From Thermococcus sp. (lineage in GTDB: Archaea; Methanobacteriota_B; Thermococci; Thermococcales; Thermococcaceae): a stretch of DNA of 11,312 nt. The notes below the pieces were generated by a model that was not told the origin of the DNA, did no database searches, and saw only the letters and a list, made by a program, of their open reading frames with translations. Below, piece after piece: positions 6,494 to 11,312 of the stretch. Within the stretch, counting starts at the first letter, position 1; every line of letters starts with the position of its first letter. The translations under genes were made by a program, and so were the position numbers. The stretch covers positions 1 to 11,312 of the forward strand of contig JALSNG010000054.1 in NCBI GenBank assembly GCA_026987155.1. The letters are read 5' to 3'.

Positions 6494-7207
6494 TCAGAAC
6501 TCGGTGAAGAGCCTTCCAAGTTCGGGGATCCTTTCCATAACGTCCATCTCTCTGAGGGCAAGCCACAGAGATGCCTGATTGCTCGTAACTACTGGAATCC
6601 CGAGGTCTTCTTCGAGGGGCTCGATTATTTCAAAAGTTCTCCAGTTTGTGCAGCTTATGAAGATTGCATCGGATTCGTCACTAAAGCTCGCCTTTGCCAG
6701 CCGGTAGGCTTCGTAGGGTTCCAGCCGTCCTATCTGGAGATTGTCTTCTATCCCGAGTCCCCTGATGTCGAGAACTTCAAAGCCGTTGGCCTCAAGGAAC
6801 TCCCTTTCTCGGGTGTTTATCTCATCGGTGTAGGGGGTTATCACAAGGATACTCTGTGCATCGAGCATCTTGAGGGCCTCCACCACGGCGGTGCTCGTAC
6901 TCACCACCGGAACGTTCACATCTTCCTCAATCTTTGCCTCAAGCTCCTTCTCGTAATCCTTCCCGCCGATGAACGACCCGCTGGTGCAGCCGTAGAGTAT
7001 AATCTCAACGCCTGCATCGCGCAGAAGCTTTGCCGCCTCGACGGCGAGGACACTCATCTTGAGGAGTTCCTCCTCAGTAACGTTTCTAAGGGGCATTCTT
7101 GCGGTGTGCAGGGAAACCCCTTCGGGAAGAACCGAATGAAGCTCCATCTCCATGGTAGTGTTCGATGATGGGACTATAAGCCCAAGCCTGCCTCTCCATC
7201 CGTACAT
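6494..7207 (-). CDS. Asp/Glu racemase superfamily protein, maleate cis-trans isomerase-like
   Basis: The 237-residue protein has the pseudo-symmetric two-domain fold of the maleate isomerase / arylmalonate decarboxylase / Asp-Glu racemase group. Each half provides one catalytic Cys: Cys74 in ILYGCTSGSF and Cys186 in FISCTNWRTF. IVPSSNTTMEME at the N-terminus (Asn16) and VITPYTDEIN (Tyr126) match substrate carboxylate-binding segments of maleate isomerases, and VVTSNQASLW near the end is also typical. Having both Cys residues favours isomerase or racemase chemistry over arylmalonate decarboxylase, which keeps only one. The natural substrate in Thermococcales is unknown. The start at ATG 7207 is well supported: the extended ribosome binding site AGGAGGTGAA (7211-7220) lies 3 bases upstream. 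It points the same way as pfkC, but the promoter between them suggests separate transcription. Confidence 0.85.
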   Translation of the reverse strand: MYGWRGRLGLIVPSSNTTMEMELHSVLPEGVSLHTARMPLRNVTEEELLKMSVLAVEAAKLLRDAGVEIILYGCTSGSFIGGKDYEKELEAKIEEDVNVPVVSTSTAVVEALKMLDAQSILVITPYTDEINTREREFLEANGFEVLDIRGLGIEDNLQIGRLEPYEAYRLAKASFSDESDAIFISCTNWRTFEIIEPLEEDLGIPVVTSNQASLWLALREMDVMERIPELGRLFTEF

Positions 7208-7210
7208 GCT

Positions 7211-7220
7211 TTCACCTCCT
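7211..7220 (-). promoter_or_regulatory. Strong ribosome binding site of the maleate isomerase-like gene
   Basis: Read leftward, AGGAGGTGAA is an almost complete complement of the archaeal 16S rRNA tail, with 3 bases (AGC) before ATG 7207. It is the longest such match I noticed in the window and fixes the start. Confidence 0.75.
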
Positions 7221-7240
7221 GGAGATTACTCGGGGATTCT

Positions 7241-7247
7241 CTTAAAC
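7241..7247. promoter_or_regulatory. TATA-like element between divergent genes
   Basis: CTTAAAC is the best TATA-like sequence in the 95 bases between the maleate isomerase-like gene and the nitroreductase gene. Rightward it predicts a transcript start near 7270, about 33 bases before GTG 7303. Leftward it predicts one near 7219, beside the isomerase ribosome binding site. It could serve both genes. Confidence 0.35.
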
Positions 7248-7302
7248 CTTTGGTTGTGGAAAGGCTGATTAAGGCTTGCGGGAAAGCTTCATGGGTGATA
7301 CC

Positions 7303-7911
7303 GTGGAGCTTGAGGATGCGATACTGAAGAGAACCTCCGTGCGGTATTTCGAAGAGAGAGACGTTCCGGAGGAGGATATTAGGGCGCTGATCGAGGTGGC
7401 GATAAGGGCGCCCACCGCGAGCGGCCTGGAGAACTGGAAGTTCGTTGTTTTCAGGAGTGGGGACGCGAGGGAAAAACTTTACAACCTCATAGCGGAGGGC
7501 ATGATTCGATACTACCGTGCCGTGAACCTCCCGGAGGAGAAGATAGGGAAGCTCGAAAGGCGTATGCATGAACAGGGTATGTACCGTGCACCAATTTACG
7601 TGGCGGTCTTCATTGACAGGCGCGTCCGCTTCCTCCCCGGGGAAGAATTCGATGAGCCCGAGTTCATCTGGAGCGTTGAGAGTGCCGCGATGGCGATTCA
7701 GAACTTAATGCTCAAAGCCGTTGAGCTCGGCCTCGGGACGGTTTACATAGGCGTTACGAATTTTCCCGGAATAGAGGAGGAGGTCAGAGAGCTGGCAGGC
7801 CTCGATGAGAACCACTACTTAGTTGGGGTTATCCCCGTAGGCTATCCGCGTGGGGAGCCCAAACCCCGGAAGAGGAGAAAGGCCCTCGATGAGGTGCTGG
7901 TCTTCATCTAA
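7303..7911 (+). CDS. Nitroreductase-family flavoprotein
   Basis: The protein has 202 residues from the preferred start. The N-terminal segment AILKRTSVRYF (Arg10, Arg14) and IRAPTASGLENWKFVVF (about 34-50) form the FMN phosphate and ring binding signature of the family. AAMAIQNLMLKAVELGLGTVYIG and the C-terminal GVIPVGYPRGEPKPRKRRK complete it. These enzymes are FMN-dependent homodimers that use NAD(P)H to reduce varied acceptors; the physiological acceptor here cannot be inferred. GTG 7303 is preferred because GGTGAT sits exactly 3 bases before it, the same geometry as for several neighbours, and translation then begins MELEDAIL, typical of the family. The ATG at 7291 (four extra residues) lies upstream of that ribosome binding site and has only weak purine-rich sequence before it; TTG 7276 has none. 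The gene stands alone, followed by a T-rich stretch. Confidence 0.85.
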   Translation: MELEDAILKRTSVRYFEERDVPEEDIRALIEVAIRAPTASGLENWKFVVFRSGDAREKLYNLIAEGMIRYYRAVNLPEEKIGKLERRMHEQGMYRAPIYVAVFIDRRVRFLPGEEFDEPEFIWSVESAAMAIQNLMLKAVELGLGTVYIGVTNFPGIEEEVRELAGLDENHYLVGVIPVGYPRGEPKPRKRRKALDEVLVFI

Positions 7912-7922
7912 ACGTTTTTATT
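7912..7922 (+). promoter_or_regulatory. T-rich element: terminator of the nitroreductase gene and/or TATA of the next
   Basis: ACGTTTTTATT directly follows the nitroreductase stop. The T tract could end that transcript. As a weak TATA element it would place a start near 7943, just before the GGTGGA ribosome binding site (7944-7949) of the small membrane protein gene. The two roles are not exclusive. Confidence 0.35.
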
Positions 7923-7952
7923 CCCTCTAGCTCAACTCCATCCGGTGGAAGG

Positions 7953-8279
7953 ATGATAGAGTTCGTTATCCTACTCGGCGTCATTGGCGGCTGGATAATC
8001 GTCGCATCAACGCTTTTCCTCATGCTGGCCCTGGGCAAGGCCTGGGGGTTAGCTGGTGTGCTTCTCTTGGTCGCGGCGATTCAGATAAACCACTGGCTCA
8101 AAAAGAAGTACATGCGTGCCATAGTCGATGCCACACCGAGGGCCAAGGCCATAGCGGCGCATATATTTGAGATGAACGAGCTCATACTTCTCTCATCCTA
8201 CCTGGTATCGGTGGTCCTCTACGTCGTCATACAGAAGTACGTGGAGATAGTCATCAAGTTCCCGCACGCACTGGGGTGA
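7953..8279 (+). CDS. Small integral membrane protein of unknown function, linked to thiI
   Basis: I do not recognise a named family. The 108-residue protein has three likely membrane helices: residues about 2-22 and 27-46, separated by a very short turn, and about 77-101. Between the second and third is a basic, probably cytoplasmic stretch with HWLKKKYMR and PRAKA. There is no signal peptide separate from helix 1 and no catalytic motif. The start is well supported: GGTGGA precedes ATG 7953 by 3 bases. Its TGA stop lies 4 bases before the thiI ATG, and the thiI ribosome binding site GGGGTGAG overlaps this gene's last codons and stop. The two genes are thus very probably cotranscribed and translationally coupled. 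That does not by itself prove a role in tRNA thiolation. Confidence 0.75.
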   Translation: MIEFVILLGVIGGWIIVASTLFLMLALGKAWGLAGVLLLVAAIQINHWLKKKYMRAIVDATPRAKAIAAHIFEMNELILLSSYLVSVVLYVVIQKYVEIVIKFPHALG

Positions 8280-8283
8280 GAGC

Positions 8284-9426
8284 ATGAACGTCGTCATAGT
8301 CAGATACGGGGAGATAGGAACGAAATCCCGGCAGACAAGGAGATGGTTCGAGAGCATACTCATGAACAACATCCGCGAAGCTTTAGTCAGCGAGGGGATC
8401 GGGTTCAAGAAGGTCGAAGCGAAGCACGGAAGGATCCTCGTGAAGACGAATAAAGCGAGAGATGCCGTTGATGTTCTTGGGAGAGTTTTTGGCATAGTGT
8501 CGCTCTCCCCGGCTATGGAAGTCGATGCCGAGCTGGATAAGATTAACCGGACGGCCCTCAAGCTCTTCAGGAGGAAGAAGCGTGAGCTCGGCCTTGAAAG
8601 GCCGCGCTTTAGAGTCACCGCGAGGAGAATCACCAAGGAGTTCCCGCTCAAGAGCCCTGAGGTTCAGGCTAAGGTCGGTGAGTACCTCCTTGAGAACGAG
8701 GAGAGCAAGGTTGATCTGCACGAGTACGACATCGAGGTCGGCGTTGAGCTGATGGAGGGTAAAGCCTACGTCTTCGTTGATAAAATCTACTCCTGGGGCG
8801 GCCTTCCGATAGGGACGCAGGGCAAGGTGGTGGCACTGCTCAGCGGCGGCATAGATTCGCCTGTTGCCGCTTTCCTCATGATGAAGCGCGGCGTTGAAGT
8901 TATTCCCGTCCACATCTACATGGGTGAGAAGACCCTTGAGAAGGTAAGGAAAATCTGGAACCAGCTCAAGCGGTACGGCTACGGCGGAAAGGGCGAGCTG
9001 ATAGTGGTTAAGCCCAAAGAGCGCGAGAGAATCATTGAGAAGCTGCGCGAGATGAAGAAGGAGAAGTACACCTGCGTCTTCTGCAAGTACACCATGGTGA
9101 GGCACGCGGATAGGGTAGCGAGGGAGTTCGGGGCGAAGGGCATCGTTATGGGCGATTCTCTCGGGCAAGTGGCCAGCCAGACCCTTGAGAACATGTACAT
9201 AGTCAGCCAGGCAACGGACCTGCCGATATACCGCCCGCTCATCGGCATGGATAAGGAGGAAATCGTGAGGATAGCGAAGGAGATAGGAACCTTCGAGCTT
9301 TCCACGCTCCCAGAGGACGAGATTCCGTTCATACCGAAGCATCCGGTAATAAGGGGCTCCTGGGAGGAGTTCAGGAAGATTTACAAGGCTCTCTTTGGAG
9401 AGGAGCCGGGGAAGAGGGAGTGCTAA
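8284..9426 (+). CDS. thiI: tRNA 4-thiouridine synthetase ThiI (no rhodanese domain)
   Basis: The 380-residue enzyme has the archaeal ThiI layout. A ferredoxin-like domain (about 1-75) and a THUMP domain (about 65-166) bind tRNA; the PP-loop pyrophosphatase domain (about 178-370) follows. SGGIDSP at 187-193 is the PP-loop that adenylates U8 of tRNA; TCVFCK holds the Cys264-x-x-Cys267 pair; and MGDSLGQVASQT at 289-300 is the other conserved active-site block. Bacterial ThiI often carries a C-terminal rhodanese domain with a persulfide Cys. This protein lacks one, as usual in archaea, where the CxxC pair is needed and an iron-sulfur cluster has been reported in a methanogen homologue. The last residue is Cys380. 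The gene begins 4 bases after the small membrane protein gene. A trimmed paralogue lies 1.2 kb downstream. Confidence 0.95.
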   Translation: MNVVIVRYGEIGTKSRQTRRWFESILMNNIREALVSEGIGFKKVEAKHGRILVKTNKARDAVDVLGRVFGIVSLSPAMEVDAELDKINRTALKLFRRKKRELGLERPRFRVTARRITKEFPLKSPEVQAKVGEYLLENEESKVDLHEYDIEVGVELMEGKAYVFVDKIYSWGGLPIGTQGKVVALLSGGIDSPVAAFLMMKRGVEVIPVHIYMGEKTLEKVRKIWNQLKRYGYGGKGELIVVKPKERERIIEKLREMKKEKYTCVFCKYTMVRHADRVAREFGAKGIVMGDSLGQVASQTLENMYIVSQATDLPIYRPLIGMDKEEIVRIAKEIGTFELSTLPEDEIPFIPKHPVIRGSWEEFRKIYKALFGEEPGKREC

Positions 9427-9429
9427 GTG

Positions 9430-9437
9430 TTAAATAA
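9430..9437 (+). promoter_or_regulatory. TATA box of the toxin-antitoxin operon
   Basis: TTAAATAA begins four bases after the thiI stop and predicts a transcript start near 9459, directly before the GGTGAG ribosome binding site (9460-9465) of the antitoxin. The pair can therefore be expressed independently of thiI. Confidence 0.5.
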
Positions 9438-9468
9438 TTCCTCTACAGATAATGGGGCGGGTGAGAGC

Positions 9469-9642
9469 ATGGGAATCGTCGTTGAGGCAATCTATGAGGA
9501 TGGGGTGTTCAAGCCCCTTAAAAAACTCAACCTTCCGGACAAGACGAAGGTAACCATCAGGGTGGAAATCTTTGGCCTGCTGAGGGGATGGGAGGTAGAC
9601 ACACAAAGGGTAAAAGACGAACTGAGGGAGGCTCATGGATAA
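9469..9642 (+). CDS. DUF104 (AF2212-like) antitoxin of a VapBC-type pair
   Basis: The protein has 57 residues. The N-terminal half, IVVEAIYEDGVFKPLKKL followed by NLPDKTKVTIRVE, is the diagnostic DUF104 pattern: a beta-strand, a turn with G-V-F-K-P-L, and a second strand. The family pairs with PIN-domain toxins in archaea and cyanobacteria. The C-terminal third (about 37-57, GLLRGWEVDTQRVKDELREA) is helical and charged and is the likely toxin-wrapping segment. ATG 9469 is chosen over the in-frame GTG at 9427 because GGTGAG lies 3 bases before it and a TATA box sits about 35 bases upstream. The end overlaps the toxin start by 8 bases, giving translational coupling. Unlike many VapB proteins it shows no clear AbrB or ribbon-helix-helix DNA-binding domain, so autoregulation is uncertain. 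Confidence 0.85.
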   Translation: MGIVVEAIYEDGVFKPLKKLNLPDKTKVTIRVEIFGLLRGWEVDTQRVKDELREAHG

Positions 9643-10012
9643 GTTCTTTGCCGATACGTACGCGCTCATTGAAATTCTCAAGGGAAACCCAAACTATTCA
9701 AAATACGCCGGTCTTGAACTGTACTCCACAGAATTCAACCTCCTTGAACTCTCCTACGCCCTCACACGAGACTTTGGGCCGGAGCGGGCAAAGGGTGTTC
9801 TGACTCTCGTAAGGGCAACGCTGATTATACTCTCGCCGACAACGGAGCACTATATAAAAGCCTCAGATATGAGGCTTAAAGAAAAACGTAACGGCAAAAA
9901 ATTGTCTTTGATAGATTGCTTGGGCTATGTCATAGCAAATGACCTTGGTCTTAGATTTCTGACAGGCGACAGGGAATTTGAAGGAATGGAAAATGTAGAG
10001 TTTGTAAAATAG
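9635..10012 (+). CDS. vapC: PIN-domain toxin (VapC-like ribonuclease)
   Basis: The 125-residue protein has the PIN nuclease acidic set: Asp7 in FFADTYALIE, Glu38 in NLLELSYAL, Asp94 in LSLIDCLGYV and Asp112 in FLTGDREFEG. These bind Mg2+/Mn2+ for RNA cleavage. VapC toxins usually cut tRNA or rRNA and stop translation; the target here is unknown. Its length is typical and all acidic residues are present, so it looks active. The start overlaps the antitoxin end by 8 bases, and GGGAGG in the antitoxin tail lies 3 bases before its ATG. The DUF998 gene follows 12 bases after the stop and may be cotranscribed. Codon use is more AT-rich towards the 3' end than in the flanking thiI gene, hinting at separate acquisition. 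Confidence 0.9.
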   Translation: MDKFFADTYALIEILKGNPNYSKYAGLELYSTEFNLLELSYALTRDFGPERAKGVLTLVRATLIILSPTTEHYIKASDMRLKEKRNGKKLSLIDCLGYVIANDLGLRFLTGDREFEGMENVEFVK

Positions 10013-10024
10013 GGTGATGACGTT

Positions 10025-10579
10025 ATGAATCAAATCAAGCTCTCTGCATACATCAGCCTCTCCCTTCCCATCATCTTCATCGTGGGGCTGCTCATCGTTC
10101 TCAGCCAGAACCCATGGTTCTCCTTCACTGGGAATGCACTCAGCGACATGGGTTCAATACGGAACCCCGTGAACTACTACTTCAACGGCTTCCTGATGGT
10201 CTTCGCGGTCATCGGCTTTATCGCCTCCATCGGAGCCCTAAGAAGCGGCCTGAGCTACCTGATGCCCCTCGCTATGGTTCTCCTCTTCCTTGTGGGGGTC
10301 TTTCCGGAGGAGTACGCACCCCACGCCCCGGCGGCGGTCTTATTCTACGTTCTGGCCCTGACTGATATAGCCATCGTCGGAATAAAACTTGGCAGAAACG
10401 GCATCTCGGCGGGCTACATCTGGTCCGCCCTGGCCGTCTTTACGTTCGCCCTGATGCTCTACCTCGTTAAGGCAAGGATTTTCAAAGGACTCGCGATTCC
10501 GGAGCTGGTTGGAGCTTTTACAATACTGGCGTGGTTCGTCTACATCGGCCTGCTCCAGCTCGAGGGTTTCAAACTTTAA
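10025..10579 (+). CDS. DUF998 family integral membrane protein
   Basis: The 184-residue protein has six predicted membrane helices (about 8-27, 54-72, 76-92, 102-121, 128-147, 157-177). Family marks are the loop NALSDMGSIRNPVNYYFNG (about 37-55) and VGVFPEEYAPHAPAA (about 90-104), with acidic and His residues at a membrane boundary. DUF998 proteins are found across archaea and bacteria; no biochemical role is firmly assigned. The start at ATG 10025 is supported by GGTGAT 6 bases upstream (10013-10018), directly after the PIN toxin stop, so it probably sits in the same transcript. Nothing in sequence ties it to toxin function. Confidence 0.85.
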   Translation: MNQIKLSAYISLSLPIIFIVGLLIVLSQNPWFSFTGNALSDMGSIRNPVNYYFNGFLMVFAVIGFIASIGALRSGLSYLMPLAMVLLFLVGVFPEEYAPHAPAAVLFYVLALTDIAIVGIKLGRNGISAGYIWSALAVFTFALMLYLVKARIFKGLAIPELVGAFTILAWFVYIGLLQLEGFKL

Positions 10580-10593
10580 GTTGAGGAAAGCTT

Positions 10594-10603
10594 CATATAT
10601 AAT
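10594..10603 (+). promoter_or_regulatory. TATA box giving a leaderless mRNA for the ThiI-like gene
   Basis: CATATATAAT is one of the clearest TATA elements in the window. Its centre is about 25 bases before ATG 10623, and no ribosome binding site precedes that ATG. The transcript is therefore predicted to begin at or within a base or two of the start codon. Confidence 0.65.
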
Positions 10604-10622
10604 TTCCCCGCTTTCATCAACC

Positions 10623-11231
10623 ATGAATGCAGTGTCGCTCTTAAGCTCTGGCATCGATTCGCCGGTGGCGATCTACCTCATGCTCAGGAAAGGGATGGAG
10701 GTAACGCCAGTTCACTTCCGGCAGAGCTCCAGGAAGGAATCCAAGGTTTTTGAGCTCTGCGAGGTTCTCGGAAAGTACGGAAAGCTGAATGAGCCGGTTA
10801 TAGTAGATGCCTACGAGGAGCAGGCGCCGGTTTTCTCGAAGCTGGCAGAGATCGGAAAGGCCACGTGGACGTGCCTCTTCTGCAAGTGGACGATGGTGAG
10901 GAAAGCCTGTAAGATAGGGCATGGAATAGGGGCAAAGGCAATAATCACCGGGGACAGCCTCGGCCAAGTGGCTTCCCAGACACTTGACAACCTTGTGATA
11001 ATAAGCACCGCGAGCGATTTGCCCATTCTGCGGCCGCTCATAGGGATGGACAAGGAGGAGATAGTAGGAATCGCCAGGGAGATAGGGACGTTCGAGATAA
11101 GTATCGAGCGGGAGGAACCGTGCCCCTTCGTGCCGAGGTATCCTGTTGTGAGGGGCTCGCTCGGAGAGTTTCTTTGCATTCTGGAAGAACTCCAAAATAC
11201 TCTCCGTGATAATGTACTGTTTTGTCCTTAA
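10623..11231 (+). CDS. Stand-alone ThiI-like PP-loop sulfurtransferase domain (no THUMP)
   Basis: The 202-residue protein matches only the catalytic domain of ThiI. Residues 83-160 align without gaps to ThiI 263-340 with 55 of 78 identical, including the block DSLGQVASQT and PLIGMDKEEIV. The PP-loop reads SSGIDSP (8-14) instead of SGGIDSP, and the CxxC pair is Cys84/Cys87. The ferredoxin-like and THUMP domains are absent, and upstream DNA encodes the DUF998 protein, so this is not a broken thiI. Extra Cys occur at 46, 96, 167, 185 and 201, seven in all. It probably adenylates and thiolates, or passes sulfur to, an RNA or small molecule, but must find its target another way. The start at 10623 is set by the TATA box. 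The open frame extends to 10509, but that part overlaps the DUF998 gene. Confidence 0.88.
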   Translation: MNAVSLLSSGIDSPVAIYLMLRKGMEVTPVHFRQSSRKESKVFELCEVLGKYGKLNEPVIVDAYEEQAPVFSKLAEIGKATWTCLFCKWTMVRKACKIGHGIGAKAIITGDSLGQVASQTLDNLVIISTASDLPILRPLIGMDKEEIVGIAREIGTFEISIEREEPCPFVPRYPVVRGSLGEFLCILEELQNTLRDNVLFCP

Positions 11232-11249
11232 CCACATGTTTACGGAAAA

Positions 11250-11258
11250 TTTTTAAAT
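11250..11258 (+). promoter_or_regulatory. TATA box of the gene at the right edge
   Basis: TTTTTAAAT preceded by CGGAAAA (BRE-like) predicts a transcript start near 11279, at the GGTGGT ribosome binding site (11278-11283). The 56 bases between the ThiI-like gene and the next start hold little else. Confidence 0.55.
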
Positions 11259-11287
11259 GGGGGATTGGACTTTTACCGGTGGTTAAC

Positions 11288-11312
11288 ATGAACGTCTTCA
11301 ACAACAGCGTTG
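11288..11312 (+). CDS. Start of an unidentified gene, truncated by the window edge
   Basis: Eight codons, MNVFNNSV, follow GGTGGT with 4 bases of spacing and a well-placed TATA box. The promoter and ribosome binding site make a real gene start likely. Eight residues are too few to name the protein. Confidence 0.6.

Noticed and set aside
8383..9342. A 319-codon leftward open frame antisense to thiI
   Set aside because: It lies wholly within thiI on the other strand, has no ribosome binding site or recognisable domain, and its length follows from the codon bias of a GC-richer gene.
9459..9471. Identical 13-mer at the thiI start (8274-8286) and antitoxin start, as a possible recombination repeat
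   Set aside because: It consists of a common GGGTGAG ribosome binding site plus AGC-ATG; similarity does not extend beyond it.
10012..10060. C/D box small RNA suggested by GTGATGA at 10015
   Set aside because: No matching D box (CTGA) or C'/D' pair lies at the right spacing; the sequence is the ribosome binding site of the DUF998 gene.
10509..10622. A 38-codon N-terminal extension of the ThiI-like protein
   Set aside because: It overlaps the DUF998 gene in another frame, is low-complexity (STSACSSS), and the TATA box at 10594-10603 starts transcription after it.
10641..11237. A 198-codon leftward open frame antisense to the ThiI-like gene
   Set aside because: The opposite strand encodes a clear ThiI homologue with strong identity to ThiI; the antisense frame shows no domain and no promoter.

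Overview
The window looks like a chromosomal segment of a hyperthermophilic euryarchaeon of the order Thermococcales, most likely Thermococcus. Signs of this are the ADP-dependent phosphofructokinase gene, an upstream site matching the Thermococcales glycolytic motif, a XerA-type recombinase, archaeal TATA elements, GGTGAT/GGTGG-type ribosome binding sites and a base composition near 50% G+C. Genes are tightly packed on both strands. No gap exceeds 300 bases, and I saw no tRNA, rRNA, CRISPR array or insertion sequence.

Layout. Bases 1-600 hold the 3' part of sfsA (+), which converges by 4 bases on a membrane glycosyltransferase gene (-, 597-1835). A 97-base divergent promoter region separates that gene from a two-gene operon (+): a Toprim/coiled-coil protein (1933-2850) and the tyrosine recombinase XerA (2852-3688), one base apart. 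A leftward AAA ATPase gene (3666-4952) overlaps the end of xerA by 23 bases. Its TATA box lies between the arms of a 55-base imperfect palindrome (4952-5006). Next come the ADP-dependent phosphofructokinase gene (-, 5019-6398), with a glycolytic regulator site at its start, and a maleate isomerase/Asp-Glu racemase-like gene (-, 6494-7207).

From about 7240 all genes point rightward: a nitroreductase-family flavoprotein (7303-7911), a small membrane protein (7953-8279) closely linked to full-length thiI (8284-9426), a DUF104 antitoxin/PIN toxin pair (9469-9642 and 9635-10012), a DUF998 membrane protein (10025-10579), and a stand-alone ThiI-like PP-loop protein (10623-11231) without the N-terminal RNA-binding domains. 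The first codons of another gene begin at 11288.

Functional themes are central glycolysis under its regulon control, chromosome-dimer resolution by XerA with an uncharacterised Toprim partner, tRNA sulfur modification (thiI plus a trimmed paralogue), and a toxin-antitoxin pair sitting between the two thiI-like genes. The less-described items are the catalytic-domain-only ThiI paralogue, the Toprim-XerA pair and the palindromic operator over the ATPase promoter. Most ribosome binding sites here leave 3 to 6 bases between the GGTGxx core and the start codon, and that regularity was used to choose starts.
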